DNA of 64,000 nt from Nocardia blacklockiae (GCF_015477355.1 NZ_JADLRJ010000005.1:310001-374000), one strand, 5' to 3'; positions 26,934 to 38,057 are shown, numbered from the stretch's first letter. Notes: generated by a model not told the origin, from the letters alone. A program made the numbers and translations.

Positions 26934-29900
26934 TCAGAGCAGGGTGTCGAGGAACTTCCTCGGGATGGCGGGGGGTTCGGCGTGATCGGCGCCGATCAGC
27001 ATGTCGTTGCGGAAGGTGCTCAGCAGGGACAGGACTCCCGGCCCGGCGTCCAATAGTGGCCGGGGCCAACCCAATTCGGCGCAGCGGGCGACGGCCGGGG
27101 TGAGGGTGGCGATGGCCTCGCCGGTCCAGCCCGCGGCGGACAGGCATTCGGCGAGCAGCAGGGCCGTGTCCAATTCCGCACGGGGACGGTGTTGTTCGGA
27201 CATGCGCGCGTGCAGGGCGCGGGCGCGTTTCACGGCGGAGTCGTCGGTGCCGAGCGGGGCCAGGTCGTCGTTGCCGAAGGCGTCGACGCCGCCGCGGTAG
27301 TGGCGGGCGAGCAGGGCGCGGATGGCCGCGATCTCCTCCGCCTCGGCGGTCAGGGCGGCCGTACCGGTGCTGTGCCGGACCGGCCGGAGCGCGGATTCGG
27401 GCGACGGCGCGGCGGACTGCTCGACCGGCAGGTCCAGGCGGAACCGTTCGGCGCGGATGTGCGCGGCGAGCCGGGGCAGCTTGCGGTCGGCGGCGATGCG
27501 CGCGCCCTCGTCGAGCCGCGCGGCGGCGGTCTCGGCATCGCCGAGCACCGCCTTCACCCGGGCGCCCACCACGAAGGTCGTGATCAGGAAGTCGACCGGA
27601 CCCACCCGGGCCACCAGCTGGTGGCTCTGATCCAGCAGCACCTCGGCCGCCGGCAGGTCACCGCGCCGGTAGGACACCTCGCCGAGCAGCGCCGCGGCCA
27701 CCCGCACCGCGTGCGAACGCGGACCCGCGCGGTCCCGGGCGGTCTGCCAGGCCTGCTCGAAACACTCTGTCGCCGTGTCGATGTCGAGCTGCTCGTAGGC
27801 CGCGGCCCCCTTGCCCAGCAGCCCCAGCACGATGCCGAGCGGGTCCTTGGAGCGGGCGTGGTACTGCGCCGCCCGGTCCTGCACGGCGCGCGCGCCGTCG
27901 AAGTCGAACTCGCACAGGCGCACGAACGACACCAGGTTGGCCGCCGTCGACGCCGTCCACGCCGGGAGATCGTCGGCGAGCTTCAGGCAGTCCGAGATCC
28001 GGTCCAGCACACCGTCGGTGCGGTCGCGCGCCACCAGGTCGGCGGCCCCGAGAACCGCGGCCTCGCACCGCTGCCGCATCGCGTCGGCGTCGGTGGGCGA
28101 GCTGCGCGCCAGCATGCTCGACAGCCGCCCGAGCGCCGTGCGCGCCGCCCCGGACTGCTGCAGGTTGATGTTCGCCCGCGCCAGCGCCATCAGCAGCTTC
28201 GAACGCGAGGCCACCTGCTGCACCGGCAGTTTCGACACCGTGCCCAGCAGCGTGGCCAGCCGCGACGTGTCGATCAGATCCATGCCGCCGGTCTCCAGCA
28301 GGTCCAGCGCCAGCTTCAGGTCGGTGGCCGCCAGCGCGTGATCGACCGACCTGCGCACCAGCTGATGCTCGGCGTACCACCGGGAAGCCTTGCGGTGCAG
28401 TGATTTCGACTTCCCGGGGTGCACCCGTTCGAGCCGGTTGCGCAGCTGCTCGGCGAACAGCGGCTGGATCCGGAACCATTCGGGGTCGTGCTCGATGCGG
28501 CTGACGAACAGCTCCCGCTGCTGCGCCTGTTCCAGCAGCTGCTCGGCCTCGGCCTCACCGCTGAGCGCCGCCGCCAGCGAGCCGCTGACCCGCTCGGTCA
28601 CCGACACCGACATCAGGAATTCGAGCATGCGCGGCTCGAGGGTGTCGAGCACGTTCTCCGACAGGTACTCCCGGATGGCCTGGTTGCCGCCGGACAGATG
28701 CGCGATGAGCTGCGCCGGGTCGACCGTGCGCGCGGGCTCGGCCGGGTCGGCCGGGCGCCCGCCCCGCAGCGACAGGCTGACCAGCTGGATCGCCGCCGGC
28801 CACCCGTCGGCGGCGCGGTGGATCTGCTCGACCTGCTCATCGGTGAGCTGGAAACCGTTGCGCTCCACCAGAATCCGCCGCGTCTCCGGCAGCGTCAGGC
28901 GCAGCTCCTCGCAGCCGATCTCGACCACCTCGTCGCGCACCCGCAGCCGGCTCAGCGGCAATCCGGTCTGTTCCCGCGTGGTCACCACGAACCGCAGGTG
29001 GTGACACGCGTTGTCCAGCAACGTATCCATCGCCCGGTGCGCCCCGGCGTCGGTGACCCGGTGCCAGTCCTCGACCACCACCGCGACCGGGCGCCCGGCG
29101 GCGTGGATCTCGTCGATCAGCGTGGAGATCGCGTAGGACACCGCCTCCCCGGACCGCTCCTCGAGCACCTGTTCCAGGCCGGCGCCCAGCTCCGGGCAGG
29201 CCCGGCGGATCGCCTGCACCAGGTGCGCCAGGAACCACACCTCGTTGTCGTCGTCGTGGTCGATGCCGAGCCAGGCCACGGCCGTGCCGCCGGCGGCCAG
29301 CTCGGCCCGCCACTGCGCCGCGACGGTGCTCTTGCCGAACCCGGCCGGACCGTGGATCACGGCCAGCCGCCGCCGGTCACCCGCCCGCAAAATGTCCAGC
29401 AGTCGCGGCCGCGGGATCGGCTGCCGCGCCGGGGTGGGCGGCCGGAACTTCGTCGCGGCCGTGGGCGGCATCGTGACCGGCATGCTCTGGGTCGAGGTGG
29501 GCACGGGCCGCGAGCTGTCGCGCGGGCCCAGCGTGGCGGGCGGTCGCAGCGTCGTCGAACCGCGGATGCCGGTCAGCGTCGATCGCGCGCGCAGCGACGG
29601 ATGCGGCGACGGCCCGGACTCGCCGCGGTCCTCCGAATTCGGGCCGGGCTGCAGCAGCGCCATCTCGTCGGGCAGCTGCCCCTGGTCGTGCTGCACCGCG
29701 CGCAGCAGGTTGCCCAGTTCCAGCGCCGACTCCGGACGCTCGGCCGGATCGGCCGCCATGGCCCGCTCGATCACCGCGGCCAGTCCGGGCGGGATGTCCT
29801 GCTCGCGCAGATCGGGAATGGGCTGGGTGGTGATCCGCAGGAACTGCGCGACGATCTTCTCCCCCGACTGCCGCTCGAACGCCGCGTGCCCGGTGAGCAG

Positions 29901-30578
29901 CGCGAACAGGGTCGAGCCCAGGCCGTACACGTCCGAGCGCACCGTCGGCTCCTCGCCCTTGAGCACCTCGGGCGCGGTGAACGCGGGCGAGCCGGTGATC
30001 ATGCTGGTCGAGGTGCGGAAGCCGCCGGGGATGCGGGCGATGCCGAAATCGGTGAGCTGCGGTTCGCCGTAGCGGCTGAGCAGCACGTTGGCCGGTTTCA
30101 CGTCGCGGTGCAGGACGTCGACCCGGTGCGCGCTCTCGATCGCCCCGGCCAGTTTCACCCCGACCCGCAGCGAATCCGACCAGTCCAGCGGCCCGTGGTC
30201 GCGGATCAGTTGCTCCAGCGAGCCGTGCGTGGCGTAGGGCATCACGATGAACGGGAGGCCGCCGGCGGTCACGTCCACCTGCAGCACGTCGACGATGTTG
30301 GGGTGGCCGGACAGCCGGCCCATCGCGTGCTCCTCGCGCAGGAACCGCTCGCGGCTCTCCTCGTCGATCTCCGAGGACAGCACCTTCACCGCGACGATGC
30401 GGTCCAGGGCGCGCTGGGCACAGCGATAGACGACCCCGAAGCCGCCGCGGCCGATCTCCTCGGCGTCGAACAGCCCCATCGCCGCGAGCTCGTCGGCGAT
30501 CCCGATCTGCGGGTAACGCTGGGTGTTCGATTCGGCGGGAGGATCGGTGCTGCGGACCTTGCCCGTGTGTGGGTTCAT
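26934..30578 (-). CDS. pknK: Serine/threonine kinase-MalT-like ATPase PknK
   Basis: A 1214-aa fusion. Residues about 36-300 are a Hanks-type kinase: glycine loop EEIGRGGFGVVYRC, AVKVL, catalytic HRDVKPANVLL and DFG in LTDFGIARIPGGF. After a Pro-rich linker, a STAND/MalT-type ATPase follows with Walker A VIHGPAGFGKSTVAAQW and Walker B AVVVEDWHRVTDAG, then winged-helix and TPR-like helical repeats (about 640-1190). No C-terminal LuxR HTH is visible. This build equals M. tuberculosis PknK (Rv3080c, about 1110 aa), which couples phosphorylation to transcription control and growth-phase adaptation. ATG 30578 follows GAGGTGG by 4 nt. Intracellular: no transmembrane helix. Confidence 0.93.
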   Translation of the reverse strand: MNPHTGKVRSTDPPAESNTQRYPQIGIADELAAMGLFDAEEIGRGGFGVVYRCAQRALDRIVAVKVLSSEIDEESRERFLREEHAMGRLSGHPNIVDVLQVDVTAGGLPFIVMPYATHGSLEQLIRDHGPLDWSDSLRVGVKLAGAIESAHRVDVLHRDVKPANVLLSRYGEPQLTDFGIARIPGGFRTSTSMITGSPAFTAPEVLKGEEPTVRSDVYGLGSTLFALLTGHAAFERQSGEKIVAQFLRITTQPIPDLREQDIPPGLAAVIERAMAADPAERPESALELGNLLRAVQHDQGQLPDEMALLQPGPNSEDRGESGPSPHPSLRARSTLTGIRGSTTLRPPATLGPRDSSRPVPTSTQSMPVTMPPTAATKFRPPTPARQPIPRPRLLDILRAGDRRRLAVIHGPAGFGKSTVAAQWRAELAAGGTAVAWLGIDHDDDNEVWFLAHLVQAIRRACPELGAGLEQVLEERSGEAVSYAISTLIDEIHAAGRPVAVVVEDWHRVTDAGAHRAMDTLLDNACHHLRFVVTTREQTGLPLSRLRVRDEVVEIGCEELRLTLPETRRILVERNGFQLTDEQVEQIHRAADGWPAAIQLVSLSLRGGRPADPAEPARTVDPAQLIAHLSGGNQAIREYLSENVLDTLEPRMLEFLMSVSVTERVSGSLAAALSGEAEAEQLLEQAQQRELFVSRIEHDPEWFRIQPLFAEQLRNRLERVHPGKSKSLHRKASRWYAEHQLVRRSVDHALAATDLKLALDLLETGGMDLIDTSRLATLLGTVSKLPVQQVASRSKLLMALARANINLQQSGAARTALGRLSSMLARSSPTDADAMRQRCEAAVLGAADLVARDRTDGVLDRISDCLKLADDLPAWTASTAANLVSFVRLCEFDFDGARAVQDRAAQYHARSKDPLGIVLGLLGKGAAAYEQLDIDTATECFEQAWQTARDRAGPRSHAVRVAAALLGEVSYRRGDLPAAEVLLDQSHQLVARVGPVDFLITTFVVGARVKAVLGDAETAAARLDEGARIAADRKLPRLAAHIRAERFRLDLPVEQSAAPSPESALRPVRHSTGTAALTAEAEEIAAIRALLARHYRGGVDAFGNDDLAPLGTDDSAVKRARALHARMSEQHRPRAELDTALLLAECLSAAGWTGEAIATLTPAVARCAELGWPRPLLDAGPGVLSLLSTFRNDMLIGADHAEPPAIPRKFLDTLL

Positions 30579-30697
30579 GCGACCACCTCGAACGTTCCGC
30601 TGCCTCCAACGTAGCGCGGACCACAGCCGTGCGGTGGCAATTCCGCCCGCGTGTACGACAGACCGACGGGTACCGGCGAAAGCCCTTCGCGGACAGG

Positions 30698-30731
30698 ACG
30701 GCCCGGATCACGAAGCCGTGATCCGGGCCGT
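30698..30731 (-). terminator. Hairpin terminator downstream of fadA-fadB
   Basis: A perfect 14-bp stem (acggcccggatcac/gtgatccgggccgt) around gaagcc, 17 nt beyond the fadB stop on the minus strand. It also shields pknK, which starts downstream in the same direction. No T tract. Confidence 0.75.
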
Positions 30732-30748
30732 ACCAGGGACTCGATCCG

Positions 30749-32896
30749 CTACTTACGCAGCGAGGCGGGCACCTCGAACCGCTTGCCGTACTTGGCGGCG
30801 AGCTCGTCCGCGCGGGCCACGAAGGCCTCCTGTCCACCCGGGTACCCGACGATGAACTGGTGCACACCACCGGTCCAGGCCGGGTAGCCGATGCCGAAGA
30901 TCGAGCCGATGTTCGCGTCGGCCGTCGAGGTCAGCACGCCCTCGTCGAAACACTTCTGGGTCTCGATGGCCTCGATGAACAGCTGCCGGTCGATCAGATC
31001 CTGGAACGGAACCTTGTCCTCGGTGCTGGTCTTGAAGTGCTCGCGCAGACCCGGCCACAGGCCCTGGCGCTTGCCGTTCTCGTCGTACTCGTAGAAGCCC
31101 GCCTTCTCCAGGCGGCCCGGACGACCCTCGCCGACCATGTAGTCGATGACGTCCTGCGCCGGGTGCCGCTCGGTGCCCAGCCGCGTGTCGCCCGCCTTCG
31201 CGGCCTCCAGCGTCTCGGCGGCGATCTTCTGCATGAGCTTCATGTTCAGCTCGTCCGACAGCTGCAGCGGCGCCGCCGGGTAACCGGCCTGCAGACCCGA
31301 CTGCTCGATGGTCTGCGGGTCGATGCCCTCCTTCAGCATGGCGATCGCCTCGTTGACGAAGGTGCCGATCACGCGCGAGGTGAAGAAACCGCGGCTGTCG
31401 TTGACCACGATCGGGGTCTTGCGGATCGCGAGGGTGTAGTCGAACACCCGGGCCAGCGCCTCGTCGGAGGTCTTCTCGCCGCGGATGATCTCCACCAGCG
31501 GCATCTTGTCGACCGGCGAGAAGAAGTGGATGCCGATGAAGTCGCTCTCCCGCTTCACGCCGGTCGCCAGGCCGGTGATCGGCAGCGTCGAGGTGTTGGA
31601 GCCGAGCAGCGCGTCGGGGGTGACGATGTCCTCGATCTCCTGGAACACCTTCTGCTTCAGCTCGGTGTTCTCGAAGACGGCCTCGATGACGAAGTCGACG
31701 CCGTCGAAGTCCTTCGCGTCGGCGGTCGGGTGGATGCGATCCAGCAGCGCCTTGGACTTCTCCTCGGTGGTGCGACCCTTCGAGAGGGCCTTCTGCTCGA
31801 TCTTCTCCGAGTAGTTCTTGCCGCGCTCGGCCGCCTCCAGCGAGACGTCCTTCAGCACGACCTCGTACCCGGCCTTGGCCGAGACGTAGGCGATGCCCGC
31901 GCCCATCATGCCGGCGCCGAGCACGCCGACCTTCTTGATCTCGCGCTTCGGCACGTCCTTCGGCCGCGAACCACCGTTGTTGATGGTCTGCAGGTCGAAG
32001 AAGAACGCCTGGATCATGTTCTTCGCGACCGGCCCGGTGAGCAGGTTGACGAAGTAGCGCGACTCGATCAGCGACGCGTTGTCGAAATCGACCTGCGCGC
32101 CCTCGATGGCGGCGGACATGATGTTCTTCGGGGCCGGCATGTTGGCGCCCTTGAGCTGCTTGCGCAGGTTCGCGGGGAAGGCCGGGAGGTTCGCGGCCAG
32201 CGCCGGGCTGGACGGGGTGCCGCCGGGGATCTTGTAGCCCTTGACGTCCCAGGGCTGCACGCCCTTGTCGGGGTTGGCCTTGATCCACGCCTTCGCGGCC
32301 GGGACCAGCTCCTCGACCGAACCGACGACCTCGTCGACCAGGCCGATGCCCTTGGCCTTGTTGGCGTCGAACTCGTTGCCCTGCAGCAGGATCTGCAGCA
32401 GCGCGGTCTGCAGGCCGAACATCCGCACGGTGCGGGTGACACCGCCGCCGGCGGGCAGCAGGCCCAGCTTCACCTCGGGCAGGCCGATCTTCAGGCCCTT
32501 GACGTCGGCGGCGATGCGGTGGTGGGTGGCCAGCGCGATCTCCAGGCCGCCGCCGAGCGCGGCGCCGTTGATGGCGGCGACGACCGGCTTGCCCAGCTGC
32601 TCCAGGCGGCGCAGCGCGCCCTTGATGACGGTCAGCTCCTCCATGATGGCCGCGGCGTCGTCCGGCCCGGTCTGCATCATGTTCTTGAGGTCGCCGCCCG
32701 CGAAGAAGGTCTTCTTCGCCGAGGTGATGACGACGCCGGAGATGTCGTCCTTCTCGGCCTCGAGGCGGTCGACGGTGGCCTGCATCGAGCTCTTGTACAG
32801 CTCGTTCATCGTGTTGGCGCCCTGGTTGGGGTCGTCCATGGTCAACACGACGATGCCGTCGGCGTCCTTCTCCCAGGCGATCATGTTGTCGGTCAT
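30749..32896 (-). CDS. fadB: Fatty acid oxidation alpha subunit FadB (enoyl-CoA hydratase/3-hydroxyacyl-CoA dehydrogenase)
   Basis: A 715-aa bifunctional enzyme. The N-terminal crotonase domain (residues 1-200) includes ITSAKKTFFAGGDLKNM and NGAALGGGLEIALATHHRIA, which hold the oxyanion loop and catalytic glutamates. From about 315 the NAD-binding domain (VGVLGAGMMGAGIAYVSAKAG) leads the 3-hydroxyacyl-CoA dehydrogenase, with the C-terminal domain after about 510 (SRGFFTSRVIGTFVNEAIAML). Start at ATG 32896, with AGGAG about 12 nt upstream; the open frame extends 20 codons further without support. Downstream of fadA by 31 bp, forming the trifunctional beta-oxidation complex. Confidence 0.96.
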   Translation of the reverse strand: MTDNMIAWEKDADGIVVLTMDDPNQGANTMNELYKSSMQATVDRLEAEKDDISGVVITSAKKTFFAGGDLKNMMQTGPDDAAAIMEELTVIKGALRRLEQLGKPVVAAINGAALGGGLEIALATHHRIAADVKGLKIGLPEVKLGLLPAGGGVTRTVRMFGLQTALLQILLQGNEFDANKAKGIGLVDEVVGSVEELVPAAKAWIKANPDKGVQPWDVKGYKIPGGTPSSPALAANLPAFPANLRKQLKGANMPAPKNIMSAAIEGAQVDFDNASLIESRYFVNLLTGPVAKNMIQAFFFDLQTINNGGSRPKDVPKREIKKVGVLGAGMMGAGIAYVSAKAGYEVVLKDVSLEAAERGKNYSEKIEQKALSKGRTTEEKSKALLDRIHPTADAKDFDGVDFVIEAVFENTELKQKVFQEIEDIVTPDALLGSNTSTLPITGLATGVKRESDFIGIHFFSPVDKMPLVEIIRGEKTSDEALARVFDYTLAIRKTPIVVNDSRGFFTSRVIGTFVNEAIAMLKEGIDPQTIEQSGLQAGYPAAPLQLSDELNMKLMQKIAAETLEAAKAGDTRLGTERHPAQDVIDYMVGEGRPGRLEKAGFYEYDENGKRQGLWPGLREHFKTSTEDKVPFQDLIDRQLFIEAIETQKCFDEGVLTSTADANIGSIFGIGYPAWTGGVHQFIVGYPGGQEAFVARADELAAKYGKRFEVPASLRK

Positions 32897-32927
32897 GTGT
32901 TTTCGTCTCTCCTGTGAGGTAGGGGCG

Positions 32928-34139
<1,212 letters not shown>

Positions 34140-34368
34140 ATCGGAGTGTTTCCTTCCTTAGGCTGCGCCGACACCGCAGTGCCCGATATCGCCGCAGGTA
34201 ACCTCGCCGACCGGCCGTGGGGCCGACCGTCTGGACGCTGTACAAACGTCGGCCCGCAGCGGCCCACGCGTGCTCCGGTCGCCCGTACGCCCGGGCCAAC
34301 CATAGAGCCTCGTAGCACCGCTGCTGACGACCACCCGTTCATAGTACAGCGGGATGCGAACTCCGGTT

Positions 34369-34399
34369 AACTTAAGGCCGTCCGGCGGGTGTCTGTCAA
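34369..34399 (-). promoter_or_regulatory. Possible fadA-fadB promoter
   Basis: TTGACA (34394-34399) and TAAGTT (34369-34374) on the minus strand are 19 nt apart, a long spacer, and overlap the dnaX stop codon. A second candidate, TACTAT (about 34340), also lies before fadA. The 34140-34395 gap carries no gene that I can support; it is the 5' region of fadA. Confidence 0.3.
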
Positions 34400-37300
34400 G
34401 CCTCCAGACGTGTGGCGCCCAGCTCACTCGCCAGCAACTCCAAGGCCACCTCATCGGGGTCGCGGCGGTCTCCCGGGGGTGCCGGGCGGGCCGACTCGGC
34501 GAGCATCTCCTGCTCCTCCTCCGGCGTCGACGCAGGTGGGACACCGTCATAACCTACCGACGAGTAGTCCCCCGGCCCCGGGTCGTCGGGGAGGTCCGGC
34601 CCGTCGGGCAGCGGAATGTCGTCGTCGGGGGGCGGCGGCGGGGTGCTGGATTCGGCGCTCGCCGGGCCGGATTCGCGGCCGCGCGCACCGGACGCGGAGC
34701 CGGTGGCCTCCGGGCTCGCGGCCCGCGACTGGCTCGGGCGGGTGTACCGGGGGGCCTCCGGCTGCGCGGGACGCTGCGCCGCACCGGTCTGCCCCGCGCC
34801 GGGCTGTCCCGCACCGGTCTGCCCCGCGCCGGGCTGTCCCGCCCCCGCGCGACGCGCCGGTGCCGCTCCCCTGCCCGGGCCGCTCTGCCCACGACCGCCG
34901 CCTGCCGGAGCGGATCCGGAATTCCCCGCGGGTGCCGCCCCGGAACCGACCTCCCACCGCACGGCGTAGGCGCGCCCCAGCACCGCCTGCACGGCGCCCT
35001 GTACGGCCTCCACGTACTTCGGGTTCGACAGCCGCTGCGCCAGCGGCGCGTGCTGATGCGCGAAGACGATGGTGTCCCCCTCCACCCGCGCCACCGCGGC
35101 CCCGGACAGCAGCGCGTGCACCGCGGCTCCGAACTCCCGCACCTTCCCCCGGATCTCCCCCCACTTCGCCTCGACCTCCCGCACCACATCCCCGCCGGGT
35201 GCGTCCGCCCCGGCCATCGCACCGGGAGCGGCTACCGGCTCGGACGCCTCGGCAGCGTCGGACGAATCGGGGCCGTCTGCCGGTCCGGGCGCATCGGCAG
35301 CGTGGGCCACCGAACCGGCCGCAGCCGCGACGTCGCGGCGGTCGGCCGACTCCGGCGCACCGGCTGCCTGCGGCAGGCCATCCGCGTCGGCGCCTGCTGG
35401 ACCTGCGGGGAAATCATCTGCCGACCGCTCAGGCTCATGCGAAACATCCTGCGGCACAGCGCTTTCCGCCGGAACACCGGCGTCTCCATCCGCCGCGACC
35501 TCGGTATCCGAGTGGGCCACAGCAGCTTCGGTGCCCGCCCGGCCAGTCGAAATCGCATCGCTCGACGAGTCGTGCGGCACCGCGCCGGAGGTCTCGACCA
35601 CTTCGGAACCATGCTGCGCGGACGGTTCGGCATCGACGGGGCCGGTGTCACCCGGCGCGGTCTCGCCACGGCCCGAGGAAACCCGCACGTCCGGTGAGTC
35701 TCCTTGTACCGCCGCAGTTTCCACCTCTTCGCCGGTCGGCGCTGCCGCCTTCTCAGCTTCCGTCGACCCCGCCTGCGGCGCACCGGAGGCCTCGGGTCCG
35801 TGCGGGGCCTGCGCCCGCTGGGCGGGGTGCGGGCGCTGTTCGGCGGCCACCCGGGCGACATCTCGCGTCTGCGACGACGACGCCTCCGGACTCACCGCCC
35901 CGGCCGAAGCCGCACCGTCGACCTCCCGCGAAAGCAGCTCTCCCGCCTCGGGATTCGACGGCGCGGATGCGGAGGGCACAGGCCGCGAAGCGGAGGGCTC
36001 CGCGCCCTCCACCGACTGCGTGGCCGGGACCACCGCGCTTTCCGCGGACCGCACGGCAGGAGCGGCTGCGCCTTCAGCGGAATGCGGGGCTTGGGCGACT
36101 GCGGCTTCCGCTGGGTTCGGCTCGGCGGCGGAGGGGGCAGGCTGCGAACGTGAGGGGTCCGCGCCCGCCACCGACTGCGCGGCCGGGACCACCGCGCTTT
36201 CCGCGGACCGCGCGGCAGGAGCGGCCGCGTCGTCCCCGGACCGCGCGGCGGGAGTGGCCGCGCCTTCCGCAGCTTGCCGCGCCGGGGGCGCTGCCGGTTC
36301 CGCCGGAGGCGGGCCGGAGGTCGGTGTGCGGGTGCCGGAGTCCGCGGCGGAATGGGTTGGCGGGCCGGTCTTCTCGGCTCGGATGGCGGCCAATGCCTCG
36401 GCGCCGCGGCGGCGGGAGCCACCGGCGGACGGGGGTGCGGGCGGTGTCTCGGGGCCGGCGGCCGGAGGAGTCGCGGGGCGGGCGGGTGCACCGGCGGCGG
36501 GGTTCGGGGCAGCGGGCAGGCTGCCGCTCGCCATGCCGCGCTCGAGGCGTTCCAGGCGCTGGAGGGTGGCGGATTCGGCGTCGGAGACGGCGGGCAGGAG
36601 CATGCGGGCGCAGACGACCTCGAGCAGGAGGCGGGGGGCGGTGGCGCCGCGCATCTCGCCGAGGCCCTCGTGCAGGAGTTCGGCGTAGCGGGTGAGGGTG
36701 GCGGGGCCGATGCGCTCGGCCTGGTCGCGCATGCGGTCCAGGACGTCGGCGGGGCCGGTGACGAGGTTGCGGTCCACGGCGTCGGGCACGGCGCGCAGCA
36801 GGATCAGGTCGCGCATGCGTTCCAGCAGGTCGGTGCCGAAGCGGCGCGGGTCGTGCCCGGCCTCGACCACCCGATCCACGGTGCCGAACAGCGCGGCGCC
36901 GTCGCCGGCGGCCAGCGCCGCCACCGCCTCGTCGATCAGGGCGATGTCGGTGACGCCCAGCAGCGCGAGCGCGCGCTGGTAGGTGACGCCCTCCGACCCG
37001 GCGCCCGCGAGCAACTGGTCCAGCACGCTCAGACTGTCGCGCGGGGAGCCGCCGCCGGCCCGGATCACCAGCGGGTAGACCGCCTCCTCGACCTGCACGC
37101 CCTCCTGCTCGCAGATCTTGCCGAGCAGGCCGCGCATGGTCGCGGGCGGCAGCAGCCGGAACGGGTAGTGGTGGGTGCGCGAGCGGATGGTGGGCAGCAC
37201 CTTGTCCGGCTCGGTGGTGGCGAAGACGAAGATCAGGTGGGCGGGCGGCTCCTCGACGATCTTGAGCAGCGCGTTGAAGCCCGCGGTGGTGACCATGTGC

Positions 37301-37680
37301 GCCTCGTCGACGATGAACACCCGGTAGCGCGATTCGGCCGGCGCGTAGAAGGCGCGGTCGCGCAGCTCGCGAGTGTCGTCGACGCCGCCGTGGCTCGCGG
37401 CGTCCAGCTCGATGACATCCAGGTTGCCGGGCCCGCCGGGCGCCAGCGCCACACACGAGGAACACACCCCGCACGGGCGCGACGTCGGGCCCTCGACGCA
37501 GTTCAGCGAGCGGGCCAGGATGCGCGCCGAGGAGGTCTTGCCGCACCCGCGCGGGCCGGAGAACAGGTAGGCATGACTGATCCGCCCCGTGTCCAGTGCG
37601 GTGCTCAGCGGATCGGTGACGTGCTCCTGCCCAACCACCTCTGCGAATGTTGCCGGTCGGTACTTCCGGTACAGAGCCAC
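34396..37680 (-). CDS. dnaX: DNA polymerase III subunit gamma/tau
   Basis: A 1094-aa clamp-loader ATPase. Start is GTG 37680, giving the family N-terminus MALYRKYRPATFAEVVGQEH; upstream extensions add Arg/Pro sequence without similarity. Walker A is SGPRGCGKTS (residues 41-50), the zinc cluster Cys60, 69, 72, 75, Walker B FIVDEAHM and sensor 1 TTEPDKV. Domain III ends about residue 385. About residues 390-830 are an Ala/Pro/Ser/Glu linker containing internal duplications, before a C-terminal region (EVEAKWGEIRGKVREFGAAVHALLSG) that should be the tau-specific part. Mycobacterial dnaX is about 580 aa, so this linker is strikingly long. Confidence 0.95.
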   Translation of the reverse strand: MALYRKYRPATFAEVVGQEHVTDPLSTALDTGRISHAYLFSGPRGCGKTSSARILARSLNCVEGPTSRPCGVCSSCVALAPGGPGNLDVIELDAASHGGVDDTRELRDRAFYAPAESRYRVFIVDEAHMVTTAGFNALLKIVEEPPAHLIFVFATTEPDKVLPTIRSRTHHYPFRLLPPATMRGLLGKICEQEGVQVEEAVYPLVIRAGGGSPRDSLSVLDQLLAGAGSEGVTYQRALALLGVTDIALIDEAVAALAAGDGAALFGTVDRVVEAGHDPRRFGTDLLERMRDLILLRAVPDAVDRNLVTGPADVLDRMRDQAERIGPATLTRYAELLHEGLGEMRGATAPRLLLEVVCARMLLPAVSDAESATLQRLERLERGMASGSLPAAPNPAAGAPARPATPPAAGPETPPAPPSAGGSRRRGAEALAAIRAEKTGPPTHSAADSGTRTPTSGPPPAEPAAPPARQAAEGAATPAARSGDDAAAPAARSAESAVVPAAQSVAGADPSRSQPAPSAAEPNPAEAAVAQAPHSAEGAAAPAVRSAESAVVPATQSVEGAEPSASRPVPSASAPSNPEAGELLSREVDGAASAGAVSPEASSSQTRDVARVAAEQRPHPAQRAQAPHGPEASGAPQAGSTEAEKAAAPTGEEVETAAVQGDSPDVRVSSGRGETAPGDTGPVDAEPSAQHGSEVVETSGAVPHDSSSDAISTGRAGTEAAVAHSDTEVAADGDAGVPAESAVPQDVSHEPERSADDFPAGPAGADADGLPQAAGAPESADRRDVAAAAGSVAHAADAPGPADGPDSSDAAEASEPVAAPGAMAGADAPGGDVVREVEAKWGEIRGKVREFGAAVHALLSGAAVARVEGDTIVFAHQHAPLAQRLSNPKYVEAVQGAVQAVLGRAYAVRWEVGSGAAPAGNSGSAPAGGGRGQSGPGRGAAPARRAGAGQPGAGQTGAGQPGAGQTGAAQRPAQPEAPRYTRPSQSRAASPEATGSASGARGRESGPASAESSTPPPPPDDDIPLPDGPDLPDDPGPGDYSSVGYDGVPPASTPEEEQEMLAESARPAPPGDRRDPDEVALELLASELGATRLEA
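35985..36229 (-). repeat. Duplicated 86-bp coding repeat in the dnaX linker
   Basis: Copies at 35985-36070 and 36144-36229, 159 bp apart (53 codons), match at about 90% and keep the reading frame. They encode variants of AARSAESAVVPAAQSV. Smaller related pieces flank them. Evidence of expansion by in-frame tandem duplication. Confidence 0.7.
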
Positions 37681-38057
37681 GGCCCGAGGGTACCGGCGCG
37701 CACCGACACCGTTCATGGCAACCGGCCGGGCCGGACGCGGCCGCCGCGCAACCATTCCCGCGTCCGGTTGGAGCGCCGCGCAACAGACCGATAAGTCCGG
37801 CCACCCCGGAAAGAATTAGGAAATGCGACCAAAAACCACGTTACGCGGAACCGGTCCGGTACGCCGGCGAAAGTTCCGAACCGGCTCCCCGTTTGCCGGG
37901 CCAATTACTGACATAACGATCCAGTAACCCGGTTGGCATTCCAGGCAATCGAATGGCTAACGTGGGTTTCGGCAACTTCGGTAGCCAAACCTTCATCAGG
38001 TTGGTCGCCCCGGTCGGTCCCTCATCCCGACCGGGGCACAACTAAATCCGGGGAGGA
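37681..38057. other. Divergent intergenic region between dnaX and the 38058 gene
   Basis: This 377-bp stretch has no supported gene and is less GC-rich than its surroundings in the middle (about 37810-37990). It should carry both promoters. A short dyad ttactg-N11-cagtaa lies at 37905-37927. I looked for an SRP (4.5S) RNA, known near mycobacterial dnaX, and saw no ggaagcagc-type core. Confidence 0.5.
38007..38037 (+). promoter_or_regulatory. Hairpin in the 5' UTR of the 38058 gene
   Basis: A perfect 11-bp stem (gccccggtcgg/ccgaccggggc) with a 9-nt loop ends 13 nt before the ribosome site ggggagga. Strong enough to act as an attenuator or to modulate translation; it could alternatively terminate a short upstream transcript. 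Confidence 0.5.

Noticed and set aside
30100-30578. A possible LuxR-type activator call for the long kinase-ATPase protein
   Set aside because: The STAND ATPase and TPR parts are present, but there is no LuxR HTH at the C-terminus; the PknK architecture explains the whole protein.
34900-36530. A frameshift or pseudogene in dnaX suggested by its low-complexity region
   Set aside because: The frame stays open throughout and the C-terminal region continues in the same frame.
35069-36688. A Ser/Thr/Ala-rich frame antisense to the dnaX linker
   Set aside because: Composition is the reverse image of the Ala/Ser/Glu repeats in dnaX; no signal peptide or ribosome site.
37681-38057. Possible SRP (4.5S) RNA gene next to dnaX, as in mycobacteria
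   Set aside because: The conserved tetraloop hairpin with ggaagcagc core is absent.
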